Below are positions 45,896 through 54,422 of a stretch of 64,000 bases of DNA, piece after piece. Numbering within the stretch: position 1 is the stretch's first letter; every line of letters begins with the position of its first letter. The notes under the pieces were generated by a model, which was not told where the DNA came from, did no database searches, and saw nothing but the letters and a program-made list of their open reading frames with translations. This DNA is from Bacillus solimangrovi (lineage in GTDB: Bacteria > Bacillota > Bacilli > Bacillales > Bacillaceae_N), in NCBI RefSeq assembly GCF_001742425.1, contig NZ_MJEH01000009.1, forward strand, positions 16,143-80,142, given 5' to 3'. The position numbers and the translations under genes are program-made.

Positions 45896-46525
45896 TTACT
45901 TATGTATAATTCGATCACTGATTTTATTAATAATACTTTTATAATATGTAAGCTCATGTGGAACAAACTGCTCCTTATTGATTCGATCATCAACATTGAT
46001 TCTTTTTCCATTGATGTCTATTTCATAACCTTGAACCTTGACGAAGTCTTGCTTACCTAACCAAAGGTTACAAAAATCTTCAAACATAATTCGTACGATT
46101 CCTGATACTTCGTCTTCTTGTAATGTAAAGTCGTCTAAGTCAAGTTCGCTCTCATATAGAAAAACATTTGCAAGCTCTTTATCGATAAAATCTGCTCTCA
46201 TTACTGAATAATCAATTACCCCTAACGAAATAAGTTCATCGAAGCTAATTGAAATGCCAATTTCCTCTTCTATCTCTCGTACTCCATCATGAATCGTTTC
46301 ATGTGCTAACAGATGTCCTGCTGCTGTAATATCTAGCAGGTTGGGATAATCCTTTTTGTTTGCACTTCGCTTTTGAAGAAAAATGTAATAAACACCTTCT
46401 ATCTTACTTACAAACCAGCAATGGATCGCTTCATGCCAATAGCCTTTCTCATGTACTTCTTTTCTTGTCGCAACACCAATTGGGTTTCTGTTATCGTCAT
46501 AGATTTTCAATTTTTCAGTATCCAT
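45896..46525 (-). CDS. Nudix hydrolase (IPP-isomerase-like group)
   Basis: 209 residues. The Nudix box is GHLLAHETIHDGVREIEEEIGI (catalytic REIEEE; one residue shorter between the two conserved parts than the textbook spacing, as I recall for this subgroup). The start KLKIYDDNRNPIGVATRKEVHEKGYWHEAIHCW is typical of the YfcD/IDI-like Nudix group. Hydrolyses an unknown nucleoside-diphosphate-type substrate. Single gene with leader of its own. Confidence 0.88.
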   Translation of the reverse strand: MDTEKLKIYDDNRNPIGVATRKEVHEKGYWHEAIHCWFVSKIEGVYYIFLQKRSANKKDYPNLLDITAAGHLLAHETIHDGVREIEEEIGISISFDELISLGVIDYSVMRADFIDKELANVFLYESELDLDDFTLQEDEVSGIVRIMFEDFCNLWLGKQDFVKVQGYEIDINGKRINVDDRINKEQFVPHELTYYKSIINKISDRIIHK

Positions 46526-46586
46526 TCAATCATTCACCTCTAAATTTATTTTCAATGATTATCGTTTAATTTAGATTCTCGCCTAT

Positions 46587-46614
46587 ACCAAATGTGGGGC
46601 AACAACATAACGTA
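46587..46614 (+). promoter_or_regulatory. sigma-K-type promoter, YjcZ gene 1
   Basis: ACC, 16-base spacer, CATAACGTA. This fits the mother-cell sigma-K consensus (AC at -35, CATANNNTA at -10). The same elements with the same spacing precede YjcZ gene 2. Confidence 0.7.
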
Positions 46615-46661
46615 TTGAAGGAGAAGCAGTTCTCCATTATTACTTCAAGGGGGTGACGTGA

Positions 46662-46793
46662 ATGTTCGGTTGCTGTGGATATGAAGAGCCTATGGGATAC
46701 GGTGGTTATGATCGAGGATACGGAAGTGCTTTTACTTTAATCGTCGTGTTGTTTATCTTATTAATCATTGTTGGAGCAGTATGCTTCTGCTAA
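46662..46793 (+). CDS. YjcZ-family sporulation miniprotein 1
   Basis: 43 residues: Gly/Tyr-rich start with a Cys pair ([16 protein letters not shown]), then one hydrophobic helix ending [16 protein letters not shown]. That tail is the signature of YjcZ-type sporulation proteins of Bacillus, made in the mother cell and deposited on the spore. A very strong site, AAGGGGGTGACGTGA, precedes the ATG. The upstream sigma-K-like promoter supports late sporulation timing. Confidence 0.88.
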   Translation: MFGCCGYEEPMGYGGYDRGYGSAFTLIVVLFILLIIVGAVCFC

Positions 46794-46915
46794 GTGACTA
46801 AACTTAGTTGAGGGGCATTCTTTCATCACCCTTAATAACTAAACTATTAATTAATGGTGCTGTTTAAACGATTTTAGCGGAGCTTTTGCACCAGAAACAC
46901 GTATTTAATATCAGT

Positions 46916-46945
46916 AAAAGTGTCTACCTTTTGGTAGGCACTTTT
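46916..46945 (+). terminator. terminator of YjcZ gene 1
   Basis: AAAAGTGTCTACC-TTTT-GGTAGGCACTTTTT. A close copy (GTGTCTATC-TTTT-GGTAGGCAC) at about 47495-47517 follows YjcZ gene 2, showing the whole transcription unit was duplicated. Confidence 0.8.
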
Positions 46946-46984
46946 TAAATGTGTCTTTTATATTGTAACATATTGGAATCATTT

Positions 46985-47042
46985 AGAGTTCGTTCAATAC
47001 TCCATTCACTGGTGGGATAATTGAACCTCTTACTAATGGAAG
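46985..47042 (+). repeat. dispersed hairpin repeat, partial copy I
   Basis: CCATTCACTGGTGGGATAAT ... CCTCTTACTAATGGAAG. It matches the hairpin part of the repeat at 56832-56881 (CCATCAGTGGGATATT ... CCTCTACTGATGGAAG) with several changes. Confidence 0.4.
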
Positions 47043-47107
47043 ATACACATAATACCTACGATGAAAAAGTTTATCAGCGATCTTTTCAAATTTAGATACC
47101 TGCCTAC

Positions 47108-47135
47108 ACCATATTATCTGAGCAAACATAACGTA
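47108..47135 (+). promoter_or_regulatory. sigma-K-type promoter, YjcZ gene 2
   Basis: ACC, 16-base spacer, CATAACGTA, identical in both boxes and spacing to the promoter at 46587. Confidence 0.7.
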
Positions 47136-47182
47136 TTAAAGGAGAAGCAGTTCTCCATTATTACTTCAAGGGGGTGACGTGA

Positions 47183-47323
47183 ATGTTCGGTTGCTGTGGT
47201 ACTCGAGGTTATGAAGAGCCTATGGGATATGGTGGTTACGAACGCGGATTTGCAAGTAGTTTTGCATTAATCGTCGTGTTATTTATCCTATTAATCATCG
47301 TTGGAGCAGTATGCTTCTGCTAA
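47183..47323 (+). CDS. YjcZ-family sporulation miniprotein 2
   Basis: 46 residues, [19 protein letters not shown] followed by the same hydrophobic tail ([16 protein letters not shown]) as the copy at 46662. The promoter, about 60 bases of leader and the ribosome site are also copied, so this is a recent tandem duplication. Expected in the late mother cell; membrane- or coat-associated. Confidence 0.88.
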   Translation: MFGCCGTRGYEEPMGYGGYERGFASSFALIVVLFILLIIVGAVCFC

Positions 47324-47336
47324 TATCATCAGTTGT

Positions 47337-47372
47337 CTATCCGTGAAGCTTCCTCATGTTATTCACGGATAG
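47337..47372 (+). terminator. terminator of YjcZ gene 2
   Basis: CTATCCGTGAA pairs with TTCACGGATAG around a 14-base loop. Confidence 0.7.
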
Positions 47373-47656
47373 TTGATTGAACAAATTTACTTGTGTAACA
47401 CGAAATACAACGTCTTCTACCACTAATACTTTGTTAACCACTTTTATAAAGAGTAATAGTAACAGTTAATATTAAGATATAAGTTTAACGGCATGTGTCT
47501 ATCTTTTGGTAGGCACTTTCCTATCTATTCAATTAAATCTATTTTGAAGAAACATGTTATAAGTGACCATTTTTCGTCATTTCGTACCAATCGAAAGCGA
47601 TTATGAATATGTATATTCTAATAGCAAGATCTTGTAATGAAAGGACGAGAATAGAC

Positions 47657-48310
47657 GTGTCACTATATTATGTTGCTCTTGGTGATTCTCTTACTGTTGG
47701 TGTTGGAACGACTCTTTTCACACCTGGTTTCGTATATCGATATGCCAACAAATCAGAACGACATGTTCAAGAAGCGATTTTTTATCAAACATGCGCAGAA
47801 ACTGGTGCTACATCCAAAGAAATCTTAGATAGCTTGAATTATAGAAGTGTCCAAAGAAAGATCCGGCAGGCAAACATCATTACGATAACAGCTGGTGGAA
47901 ATGACTTAATCCAAGCTGCAAGAATATATGAAAATACGAAAGACGAAACAGTTTTCTTTAAGTCGCTATCTTCTGCTAAACAAAACATGACACTAATGAT
48001 CAACAAAATTACTGCACTCAAACAAAATATCAAAGGTCAACGGTATATCATTCGTATTCTTAACCTCTATAACCCACTACCAACTATTAGTGTCGCAAAT
48101 AAATGGATTGACCAATACAATCACCATTTATCTCAATTAACAAGTCATCCACATGTACTCGTTGCAAATATTAATCGTGTGTTTAAAGGCCATGAAAAAC
48201 AGCTTCTGTCAAAAGACCATATTCACCCTAATGATTTAGGTTATGAACGTATGGCAATCGCATTAGAACAACTTGGATATAGAGAATTAATGAAACCAGC
48301 TAATGAATAA
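47657..48310 (+). CDS. SGNH/GDSL-type esterase, LipC-like
   Basis: 217 residues from GTG at 47657, ten bases after AAAGGACG. A longer frame upstream lacks a ribosome site and would add non-homologous sequence before the catalytic block. Block I is YYVALGDSLTVGVG (Ser11), block III is ITAGGNDL, and block V is DHIHPNDLGYERMA (Asp/His). No signal peptide. Resembles the spore-coat germination lipase LipC of B. subtilis. It is flanked by YjcZ and coat-like genes, which supports a spore role; the exact substrate is not shown by sequence. Confidence 0.82.
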   Translation: MSLYYVALGDSLTVGVGTTLFTPGFVYRYANKSERHVQEAIFYQTCAETGATSKEILDSLNYRSVQRKIRQANIITITAGGNDLIQAARIYENTKDETVFFKSLSSAKQNMTLMINKITALKQNIKGQRYIIRILNLYNPLPTISVANKWIDQYNHHLSQLTSHPHVLVANINRVFKGHEKQLLSKDHIHPNDLGYERMAIALEQLGYRELMKPANE

Positions 48311-48450
48311 TGATTACGATAGCGCATTTTTATTACATTGATTCTTCTAGCTTCTGCTGAATACATCATGACAATTGTTCCAATAGATTGACCAAATACC
48401 TCATAGATAATTACCACAAAAAAATACAGTCCTATAAACGCATGACCTAC

Positions 48451-48477
48451 ACACGTTTGGTCAAATCACATAGGATA
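48451..48477 (+). promoter_or_regulatory. sigma-K-type promoter, coat-like peptide gene
   Basis: AC, 16-base spacer, CATAGGATA (CATANNNTA), 57 bases before the start of the Arg/Gly/Tyr-rich peptide. Confidence 0.55.
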
Positions 48478-48534
48478 TATAGAATCGAAATAACAAAAGA
48501 CTGATTCAATAACTAATCACAAGGAGGTAATGAT

Positions 48535-48684
48535 GTGCCATTAGATCAAGGTTTTGGTTACGGATTCTTTAGACCTCGTTTTGGATACGGCAGGTTTCGA
48601 CCTTATGGTTTCGGTTACAGAAGATTTAGACCTTATGGATTTGGATATGGACGTCCTTTTAGAAGAAGACGTTTTTATTATTAA
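48535..48684 (+). CDS. Arg/Gly/Phe/Tyr-rich coat-like peptide
   Basis: 49 residues from GTG at 48535, seven bases after AAGGAGG. The overlapping ATG frame stops at once. The composition is extreme: repeated FGYGRFRPYGFGY blocks (three imperfect copies) and an RRRRFYY end. It resembles small basic, tyrosine-rich spore-coat peptides, and tyrosines could be cross-linked. A sigma-K-like promoter upstream and the YjcZ genes on both sides support this; no named family is claimed. Confidence 0.75.
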   Translation: MPLDQGFGYGFFRPRFGYGRFRPYGFGYRRFRPYGFGYGRPFRRRRFYY

Positions 48685-48706
48685 GCCTTCTGACTAAAAA
48701 GGCTTT
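48683..48706 (+). terminator. terminator of the coat-like peptide gene
   Basis: AAGCCTT-CTGACTAAA-AAGGCTTT begins at the stop codon. Confidence 0.7.
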
Positions 48707-48748
48707 CATATCAATCATACGTCGAAAACTGAAAGGGGGTGTTCAAAG

Positions 48749-48856
48749 ATGGCTGAAGGTTATGGAAACGGAAGTGCATTCGCGTTAGTCGTTGTTTTGT
48801 TCATTCTATTAATCATCGTTGGTTGTGCTTGTATGAGTGGTTACGGTGGATACTAA
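48749..48856 (+). CDS. YjcZ-family sporulation miniprotein 3
   Basis: 35 residues: MAEGYGNGSAFALVVVLFIL, then LIIVGCACMSGYGGY. The hydrophobic helix is the YjcZ signature; here the Gly/Tyr motif is at the C-terminus. The ribosome site is AAAGGGGGTGTTCAAAG. Only a weak sigma-K -10 candidate is visible upstream. Confidence 0.88.
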   Translation: MAEGYGNGSAFALVVVLFILLIIVGCACMSGYGGY

Positions 48857-48917
48857 AATCTAATAAAATCTGTTACAAATCATTGTCATAGTTGATGAAA
48901 CACATGTCAATTTAATG

Positions 48918-48958
48918 AAGAGCCTGTTTTGGAAATTGGTTAAGCAAAACAGGCTCCT
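48918..48958 (+). terminator. terminator of YjcZ gene 3
   Basis: GAGCCTGTTTT pairs with AAAACAGGCTC. The remaining 48959-49512 holds no gene; a short stretch near 48987-49030 (AGTCCCACTTA...CAACTGAAACGTGAT) faintly resembles the dispersed repeat. Confidence 0.85.
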
Positions 48959-49512
48959 TTAATAAACTTGAAACTTTACCACGTATTAAGAGTCCCACTT
49001 ATAATGGATTCATGATTTTCCAACTGAAACGTGATGTAATTCTGATTTACTGTATATTTATGAGGGAATGAATACGTTTGCTTGTACGTTAAGTGAAATT
49101 ATACGAAAGACTATGTGGAAACTAAATAAAGTTATGTGTTACATTATCCGCTATAACATTTCCCTATATCACTCTTTTTCCATACTCTTTTAGGATAAAT
49201 ACACATTCCTCTTCGGTATCGGCAAACCACAGTTATATCACTCTCATTTTGTAAAACCTACAACCGCTTTTCAAGAATTATATTATTTAATCGTTTGTTA
49301 ATAGATTGTTAACCTTGATAATTCATCATGGTTAATAGATAATTTATTTCACCTTATATTGGACAAGTTTAAATGTATGGTGTTCAATGGGTGAAGGCAG
49401 GATGGAATAAACTTTAGTGGTGGGTAGTTTGATGGCATCACGTATTTCAAGCTTGATATTAAAGAGTGAAAAGACTCATTCTAGTCTCAATTTGTTTGTT
49501 ACAACTTATGTA

Positions 49513-49543
49513 GTAAGACTCCCTTATTAAGAAGGGAGTCTTA
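49513..49543 (-). terminator. terminator of beta-helix gene 4
   Basis: GTAAGACTCCC pairs with GGGAGTCTTAC immediately after the stop codon. Confidence 0.8.
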
Positions 49544-50470
49544 CTAATTACATAGCCCATTAGGAGAACTATTTTCGCACTTATTGCCATCGTAAATATT
49601 ATCAGTAACAAGACCTTGCACTTCGATATCATTTGGTTCATTTAATTTTAATTTATTGAACCTTATCGAGTTATCTAGTACTCCGTTCTCAACTAAGATC
49701 CCAGAACCACCTATTTCTGTTCCATTTTTTCGTACAATATTGGAGTCAACGACATTTCCAATAGTCTGTTCAAACTCTGGAATGGCAAACTTTATCCCAC
49801 TGCCTTCATTTTTACACACTTTATTTCCAATAATATTATTGTTCATACTACCTTGACGAATATTAATACCTAAGACACGATTTCGAAAAGATTGGTTTTC
49901 AAATAATATATTAGAGTCCTCTCCACCAATATCGAAACCCGTTTCTCCACTTTCATTTCCAACACTTCTTATGAACTTGTTGTTATTTCCATCGATATCA
50001 TATCCCTCATCACGATTTCCAACGCTCACACAATTAATCAAACAGTGATGATCATCATCGACGTCGAATCCACCAAAACGATTGAGTAAGGCCGAACAAT
50101 TAATAAATAAATTATTCTGACCATCAATCTCATAACCATCATTATCATTTAACTTAGATTCAATCTCTTTAAGAACATTGAAATCAGAGTTCGCTTCAAT
50201 ACCCCCATCAGAAAATCCTTGAATCGTGAATCCTTGTAATAACGTATAATCTGCATCTATATCTATCCCATTATCACTTACTGGTGATGGATTACCTGCG
50301 ATTATAGTCTTGCCAATCCCACAACCGAATATCTTTAACCTTTCCTTCGTCACATTAAATCCATCAAACGTTCCTGCGAGTATTTGGATGCTATCTCCAG
50401 CTACCGTACTAAAATTATCAATTGCATCTTGTACCGTAGGAAATTCCGTAGGTACGATGTGTATCGTCAT
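49544..50470 (-). CDS. right-handed beta-helix repeat protein 4
   Basis: 308 residues, with the family cap (IHIVPTEFPTVQDAID, GDSIQILAGTFDGFNV, GCGIGKTIIAG), PbH1 rungs rich in Asn and Asp in the middle (several DIDG/DDHH turns), and the Cys-tail CENSSPNGLC. The ATG follows GAGGTGTGAATAGAA. The acidic turn residues suggest possible metal binding, which is inference. No signal peptide. Confidence 0.75.
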   Translation of the reverse strand: MTIHIVPTEFPTVQDAIDNFSTVAGDSIQILAGTFDGFNVTKERLKIFGCGIGKTIIAGNPSPVSDNGIDIDADYTLLQGFTIQGFSDGGIEANSDFNVLKEIESKLNDNDGYEIDGQNNLFINCSALLNRFGGFDVDDDHHCLINCVSVGNRDEGYDIDGNNNKFIRSVGNESGETGFDIGGEDSNILFENQSFRNRVLGINIRQGSMNNNIIGNKVCKNEGSGIKFAIPEFEQTIGNVVDSNIVRKNGTEIGGSGILVENGVLDNSIRFNKLKLNEPNDIEVQGLVTDNIYDGNKCENSSPNGLCN

Positions 50471-50528
50471 TTCTATTCACACCTCTATTCATATTCATAT
50501 TTTTTATGATATGTGTAATTGACCAATT

Positions 50529-50564
50529 TTGCTTGTACTTTAACAGAGAATGTATGAATGACTA
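50529..50564 (-). promoter_or_regulatory. conserved upstream motif, beta-helix gene 4
   Basis: Minus strand TTAGTCATTCATACATTCTC ... AGTACAAGCAA, the third copy of the two-block motif. CATATCATA, a sigma-K-like -10, lies downstream. Confidence 0.5.
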
Positions 50565-50604
50565 AATTACCCTATTTTTTTGAAAATTGATAAGAAATAA
50601 AAAA

Positions 50605-50628
50605 GATCGAGACATTTTCATCTCGATC
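50605..50628 (-). terminator. stem-loop downstream of the 50803 gene
   Basis: GATCGAGA-CATTTTCA-TCTCGATC. It could end transcripts of the 50803 gene, 175 bases upstream on the minus strand. Confidence 0.6.
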
Positions 50629-50802
50629 ATACAATTATACCTATTTAGTTAGAATCATATTGAACACCTAAAAATATGATAAGTGACGGACTAACATTAA
50701 ATAGCATGCACGTGTATGTATTGACATTTCACACATCTTGCTTTCACCAGAGGGGGCTTCGTTTCTCCCCACTGATGATGAGTTAAGCCAATTGGAGCAG
50801 CA

Positions 50803-51018
50803 CTAATGTTTGTTAAAACTGTTTTCTAATAGTTCGATTTTTTGCTCATCCGTTACAATTTGCGCCATTTCATCACCATATTGAAAATAGAAGCTTCCGA
50901 TTATTGTCCCTTCCTTATCGACAACTTTGGCACATTTATCCCAGTAATTTTCTAAAATCTTAAAATACTCATCACCTAAAAGGATGAAATGTCCTTCTTT
51001 GAATTTGTTGTCGCTCAT
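50803..51018 (-). CDS. hypothetical small protein
   Basis: 71 residues from the ATG at 51018, which follows AAGGGAG; an upstream extension has no site. Acidic, with FILLGDEYFKILENYWDKCAKVV and a predicted mixed alpha/beta fold. No signal, no membrane span, one Cys. Not recognised. The 51019-51497 interval contains no other gene. Confidence 0.6.
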   Translation of the reverse strand: MSDNKFKEGHFILLGDEYFKILENYWDKCAKVVDKEGTIIGSFYFQYGDEMAQIVTDEQKIELLENSFNKH

Positions 51019-51497
51019 ATTATCACACTCCCTTTTCATTTTTGATTGTTTTGAATAACCTCTACCTCTATCACTCAAGTTAAACATGTTGATATCATAT
51101 TCTTCATCAACCATACATAGTCCTGTAGCTGACTGCTAATTAAACATAAAAACATCTATTAATCTTATTTCTTATCCATTTACAACTTATATTCTCGAAA
51201 TGACGATTCAATTGTTTTAAGGTCAGTGAACAACCGTATTATTAAGAACCAGCTATTTCAATCATATAACGTCTAATTAGTATGTGCTTATTATATTTAT
51301 GTCAATAAACCAAAATTCAATCGAATTTTTATGTTGTTTATGTATATATCAAATTACTTTTATCCCTTATTATTACTTCGTTTAACAATAATTACCATAT
51401 ACTTCATTTTCTTTTTGTCCGTTTTCGGTAAGTTTTAATCCTTTTGATATAAAACGTACTATGTCTACATACTCATTTGTTTGCGATTGAATGAAAA

Positions 51498-51519
51498 AAT
51501 GCACCCTCAAGGATGCATT
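51498..51519 (-). terminator. terminator of the anchored beta-helix gene
   Basis: AATGCATCC-TTGAG-GGTGCATT with T run on the minus strand, just after the stop. Confidence 0.75.
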
Positions 51520-51525
51520 CATTCA

Positions 51526-52560
51526 TCATTTACAAAGACCTGCTGGGTAACTTGTTATACATATATTTGCTTTTAAATTGTTGATGGGAGGTGTGATATT
51601 TTGATCATTGATATCAAAAGTATTCAGACCATTGCCATTACCTAAAGCAACGTTAAAAAAACCATCATTATTATTAGAATTATCATTGAATAAAATTCCA
51701 TTCTCAGTATTATTAATAACGACATTACTATTAATAGTACTAAATGTTGAACCATTAATGAGTATCCCATTCACACTATTGTTTCTCACATAATTCCCTT
51801 TAACCGTACCTAAGTCAGAATTATCACTTAGTTCAATACCTTCCGATCCATTATTTTCAACTCTATTTCTTGTAACTGTATTACCAATGGAATTAATTAA
51901 GTGAATACCCTCATCAACAATATTATCCTTAATGATATTTCCTTTGTAAATGTTATTGTTTGAAGTCTCCGACAAAATTCCATGACGCATATTATTAGTG
52001 GCCGTATTTCCTTTAATCACGTTGTTAGTTGAATCGTCTAAATCAATTCCATCACTCATATTTCTCATAGCAATATTATTTTTTATCCAGCTGTTTCTTG
52101 TATTGTCATTCAAATCAATCCCATTATCCCCGTTATCCTTAACCATATTTCGGTTAACCGTAATTTCATCTGAATTGTTTATTTCTATCCCATTGCCAAG
52201 ATAGTTTTGAATAATAAAGTTACTTACTTGTACACCAGAGGTATCTCCTATCGTTATGCCATCTTCAAGGAGCTCTAACCCATCGAGGACTGGCTTTACT
52301 TTGCCTATTCCAATTAGTTTAATATTGTCTGTATTAATGGTTACTGCTTCCTCATAAGGTTCACCTTTATCTTTAACGAGTATAATGTCACCAGGTTGGG
52401 CTTCAGCAACAGCGGCTTGAATAATTGGAAATTGTTCAGGCACCATAATTATCCTATTATTAATAAATATGAGCCCTATTGAGGCAATAATAGCAGTAAA
52501 GACGAGTGGAACTATAATAATGATTATGAGTATAAACTTGTTTAGATTTAAGTTTTCCAA
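51526..52560 (-). CDS. membrane-anchored right-handed beta-helix protein 5
   Basis: 344 residues. Unlike the other four it begins with a membrane helix (about 9-31, FILIIIIIVPLVFTAIIASIGLIFI) and lacks the LAGTFDGF cap. The PbH1 rungs are the most regular in the window (N-x-I-x-x-N ladder, NosD-like), about residues 90-320. The tail CITSYPAGLCK repeats the two-Cys ending of the paralogues. The start is taken as TTG at 52560, about 15 bases after GGAGGTGAG, which is unusually far. Probably displays the helix at a membrane surface. Confidence 0.72.
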   Translation of the reverse strand: MENLNLNKFILIIIIIVPLVFTAIIASIGLIFINNRIIMVPEQFPIIQAAVAEAQPGDIILVKDKGEPYEEAVTINTDNIKLIGIGKVKPVLDGLELLEDGITIGDTSGVQVSNFIIQNYLGNGIEINNSDEITVNRNMVKDNGDNGIDLNDNTRNSWIKNNIAMRNMSDGIDLDDSTNNVIKGNTATNNMRHGILSETSNNNIYKGNIIKDNIVDEGIHLINSIGNTVTRNRVENNGSEGIELSDNSDLGTVKGNYVRNNSVNGILINGSTFSTINSNVVINNTENGILFNDNSNNNDGFFNVALGNGNGLNTFDINDQNITPPINNLKANICITSYPAGLCK

Positions 52561-52878
52561 TGTTTTAATTTCTCACCTCCTGCATAAATAACGTTCCTAT
52601 ATTTTATGAGGTAGTGAAAAGTTTTGTGATTGGAGATGTACACGATGGTATTTATACTCACTGAAAACTCACTTATTCACATAATCTAATTACCAATAGT
52701 GGTTGCTTATTCAGAGTAGTTATTAACGAGTCATTCCCACTAATAGAAACTGCCACATTTAATTATTCATTTACTTAGAAAAAAAATGAGGCAAGTTCGC
52801 CAAATACAGAATGTTATGAGGAGAGTCATTATACTGTGGAATTCTTACAAGTAGTAAGAGGAAAAGAAATTAAAAAAA

Positions 52879-52903
52879 GAGAGAAACATTAATGTTTCCC
52901 TCT
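52879..52903 (-). terminator. terminator of the 52909 lipoprotein gene
   Basis: GAGGGAAACATTAATGTTTCTCTC-type near-perfect hairpin with adjacent T run on the minus strand. Confidence 0.75.
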
Positions 52904-52908
52904 TACTC

Positions 52909-53448
52909 TTACGTTAACTTCATCGTTGTTACACAAGTACCATCTGTTTTAAAAGTAGAAAGAGCACTCTCTGCAACTTTACCATCTTGTGTTATCTGTA
53001 CTTGATATTCTTTATCTCGTGGTAACCATAAATCGATAAATCCATTATCCCCTGAGTTCATCGTTTCCTCAATTACAACATTTCCTTCATTATCTTTTAT
53101 TACAACGTCAAAATTCTCATTTGATAGCTCACCTTGACAGCCGATCAAGTTATGGTTCGTACATGGATGTGTTTTATTTATATAAGGTGCGATTGACACA
53201 AAAAATTCATCAGCAGGTAATTCGTATACGATTTCTTCTCCATTATTATCAGTCACATTCAAGCTTTCAGAAGTAATTGATGCAGCTCCAGTTTTAATAT
53301 TTCCTACACTGTAATCATGCACGAGTTCTTTAATTGACTGCGAATCCATTTCTTCTTGAGGTTCGGACTGAGTGTCATCTGCACTACAAGCAGCTAATAG
53401 AAACGTTGCAGATAGAGCTACAAGTAAACTTTTGATTTTCATAAACAT
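52909..53448 (-). CDS. hypothetical lipoprotein
   Basis: 179 residues with a lipoprotein signal (lipobox LLAAC) and no recognised family. After an acidic spacer the rest is beta-rich: CxxHNLIGCQGELSN mid-protein (possible disulfide) and a C-terminal carboxypeptidase-regulatory-like beta sandwich (GFIDLWLPRDKEYQVQITQDG). Two start ATGs are possible after AAGGAG. Exported and membrane-anchored; function unknown. Confidence 0.7.
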   Translation of the reverse strand: MFMKIKSLLVALSATFLLAACSADDTQSEPQEEMDSQSIKELVHDYSVGNIKTGAASITSESLNVTDNNGEEIVYELPADEFFVSIAPYINKTHPCTNHNLIGCQGELSNENFDVVIKDNEGNVVIEETMNSGDNGFIDLWLPRDKEYQVQITQDGKVAESALSTFKTDGTCVTTMKLT

Positions 53449-53564
53449 ACAACTCCTTATTCGGTTTCAAATCGTATTATACAGGATTAATGATCAGTTG
53501 AGCTTAAATAGAACAGTTCATCACTAAATTGTCATAATTGAAGTGCATTCACTTCTTTGGCTTT

Positions 53565-53615
53565 TCAAAGTTTTAAAGTGGGACTTTAAGAATCTGTTGA
53601 TACATAATAAACTGA
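53565..53615 (-). repeat. dispersed hairpin repeat, partial copy D
   Basis: Minus strand GTTTATTATGTATCAACAGA, then CTTAAAGTCCCACTTTAAAA, then CTTTG: the left half of copy A with substitutions; the second arm is absent. Confidence 0.4.
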
Positions 53616-53675
53616 TATTTACATCCAAACTCAAAAAAACATCAATGAAAGATCTTTGAATATCCTCGTTTCACG

Positions 53676-54164
53676 TTATTCCGACTGACAACAAATATCA
53701 CCTTTTTCACTTTCTACGAAAGACTTGAGGCTCTTTAAAACGCCTTCCCATGCCATCTCATGCCAATTATATGCTTCTTTCCAAAGATCTCCTTCTCCCC
53801 AGTTCAAATGTGTAATAGAGACCTTAGTTCGTTCATCATCTCCGATAAAAGTTACATTTACAGTAGTAAGTTCATTTTCATTGTTCATTATTGTTTCAAA
53901 CTGATCTGGACCTTTCCAATTAAACTCTAATTTTTTATTAGGAACGATCTTCTGGATTGTACAGCCCTTTGTATTCATTCCTTCTTTATTTCCAGGAACA
54001 AAATATAATTCAAATTCTCCTCCCTCTCTCGCTTCCACAACAGCTTCTGGCGCGAACCAACCAGCAACGTTTTGTGAGGTCATCCATGCACCCCATACAA
54101 CATCTATTGGAGCATGAATAAGTATATCCTTATGTAAGCTTGGATTAATTGAAGATGTTTTCAA
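53676..54164 (-). CDS. SRPBCC/AHSA1-domain protein
   Basis: 162 residues; the START-like AHSA1 fold: HKDILIHAPIDVVWGAWMTSQNVAGWFAPEA, GGEFELYFVPG, KLEFNWKG, TKVSITHLNWGEG, WHEMAWEGVLKSLKSF. The length is typical. Ends in a Cys pair (ICCQSE). Such proteins bind hydrophobic small molecules or act as Hsp90-ATPase-activator-like proteins; the ligand is unknown. Single gene with GGAGGAG upstream of the ATG. Confidence 0.88.
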   Translation of the reverse strand: MKTSSINPSLHKDILIHAPIDVVWGAWMTSQNVAGWFAPEAVVEAREGGEFELYFVPGNKEGMNTKGCTIQKIVPNKKLEFNWKGPDQFETIMNNENELTTVNVTFIGDDERTKVSITHLNWGEGDLWKEAYNWHEMAWEGVLKSLKSFVESEKGDICCQSE

Positions 54165-54422
54165 TAAAATCTCCTCCTGATTTTCATTTCCACACTTTTT
54201 ATTTTACATATAATTGGTAAAAAAACTACTCATATAATGAATTTTCGGACAATTATATTTTAATCAAACATCGTTGATTTCATAACTGTTACTTGAAAAT
54301 TTTGTAGTAGCTGAGATTCATTTGCCCATTCTCTTGTTGGAAATCTGAGTTTCATTATTTTTTTTACAGATCATTGAAGTTGCATGATATATCAAAGCAT
54401 TTCAAAAATGACTCAAAAAGAG

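Noticed and set aside
51526..52560. NosD (nitrous oxide reductase maturation) as the identity of the anchored beta-helix protein
   Set aside because: NosD shares only the generic PbH1 rungs; no other nos gene is present and the two-Cys tail groups the protein with the local family.
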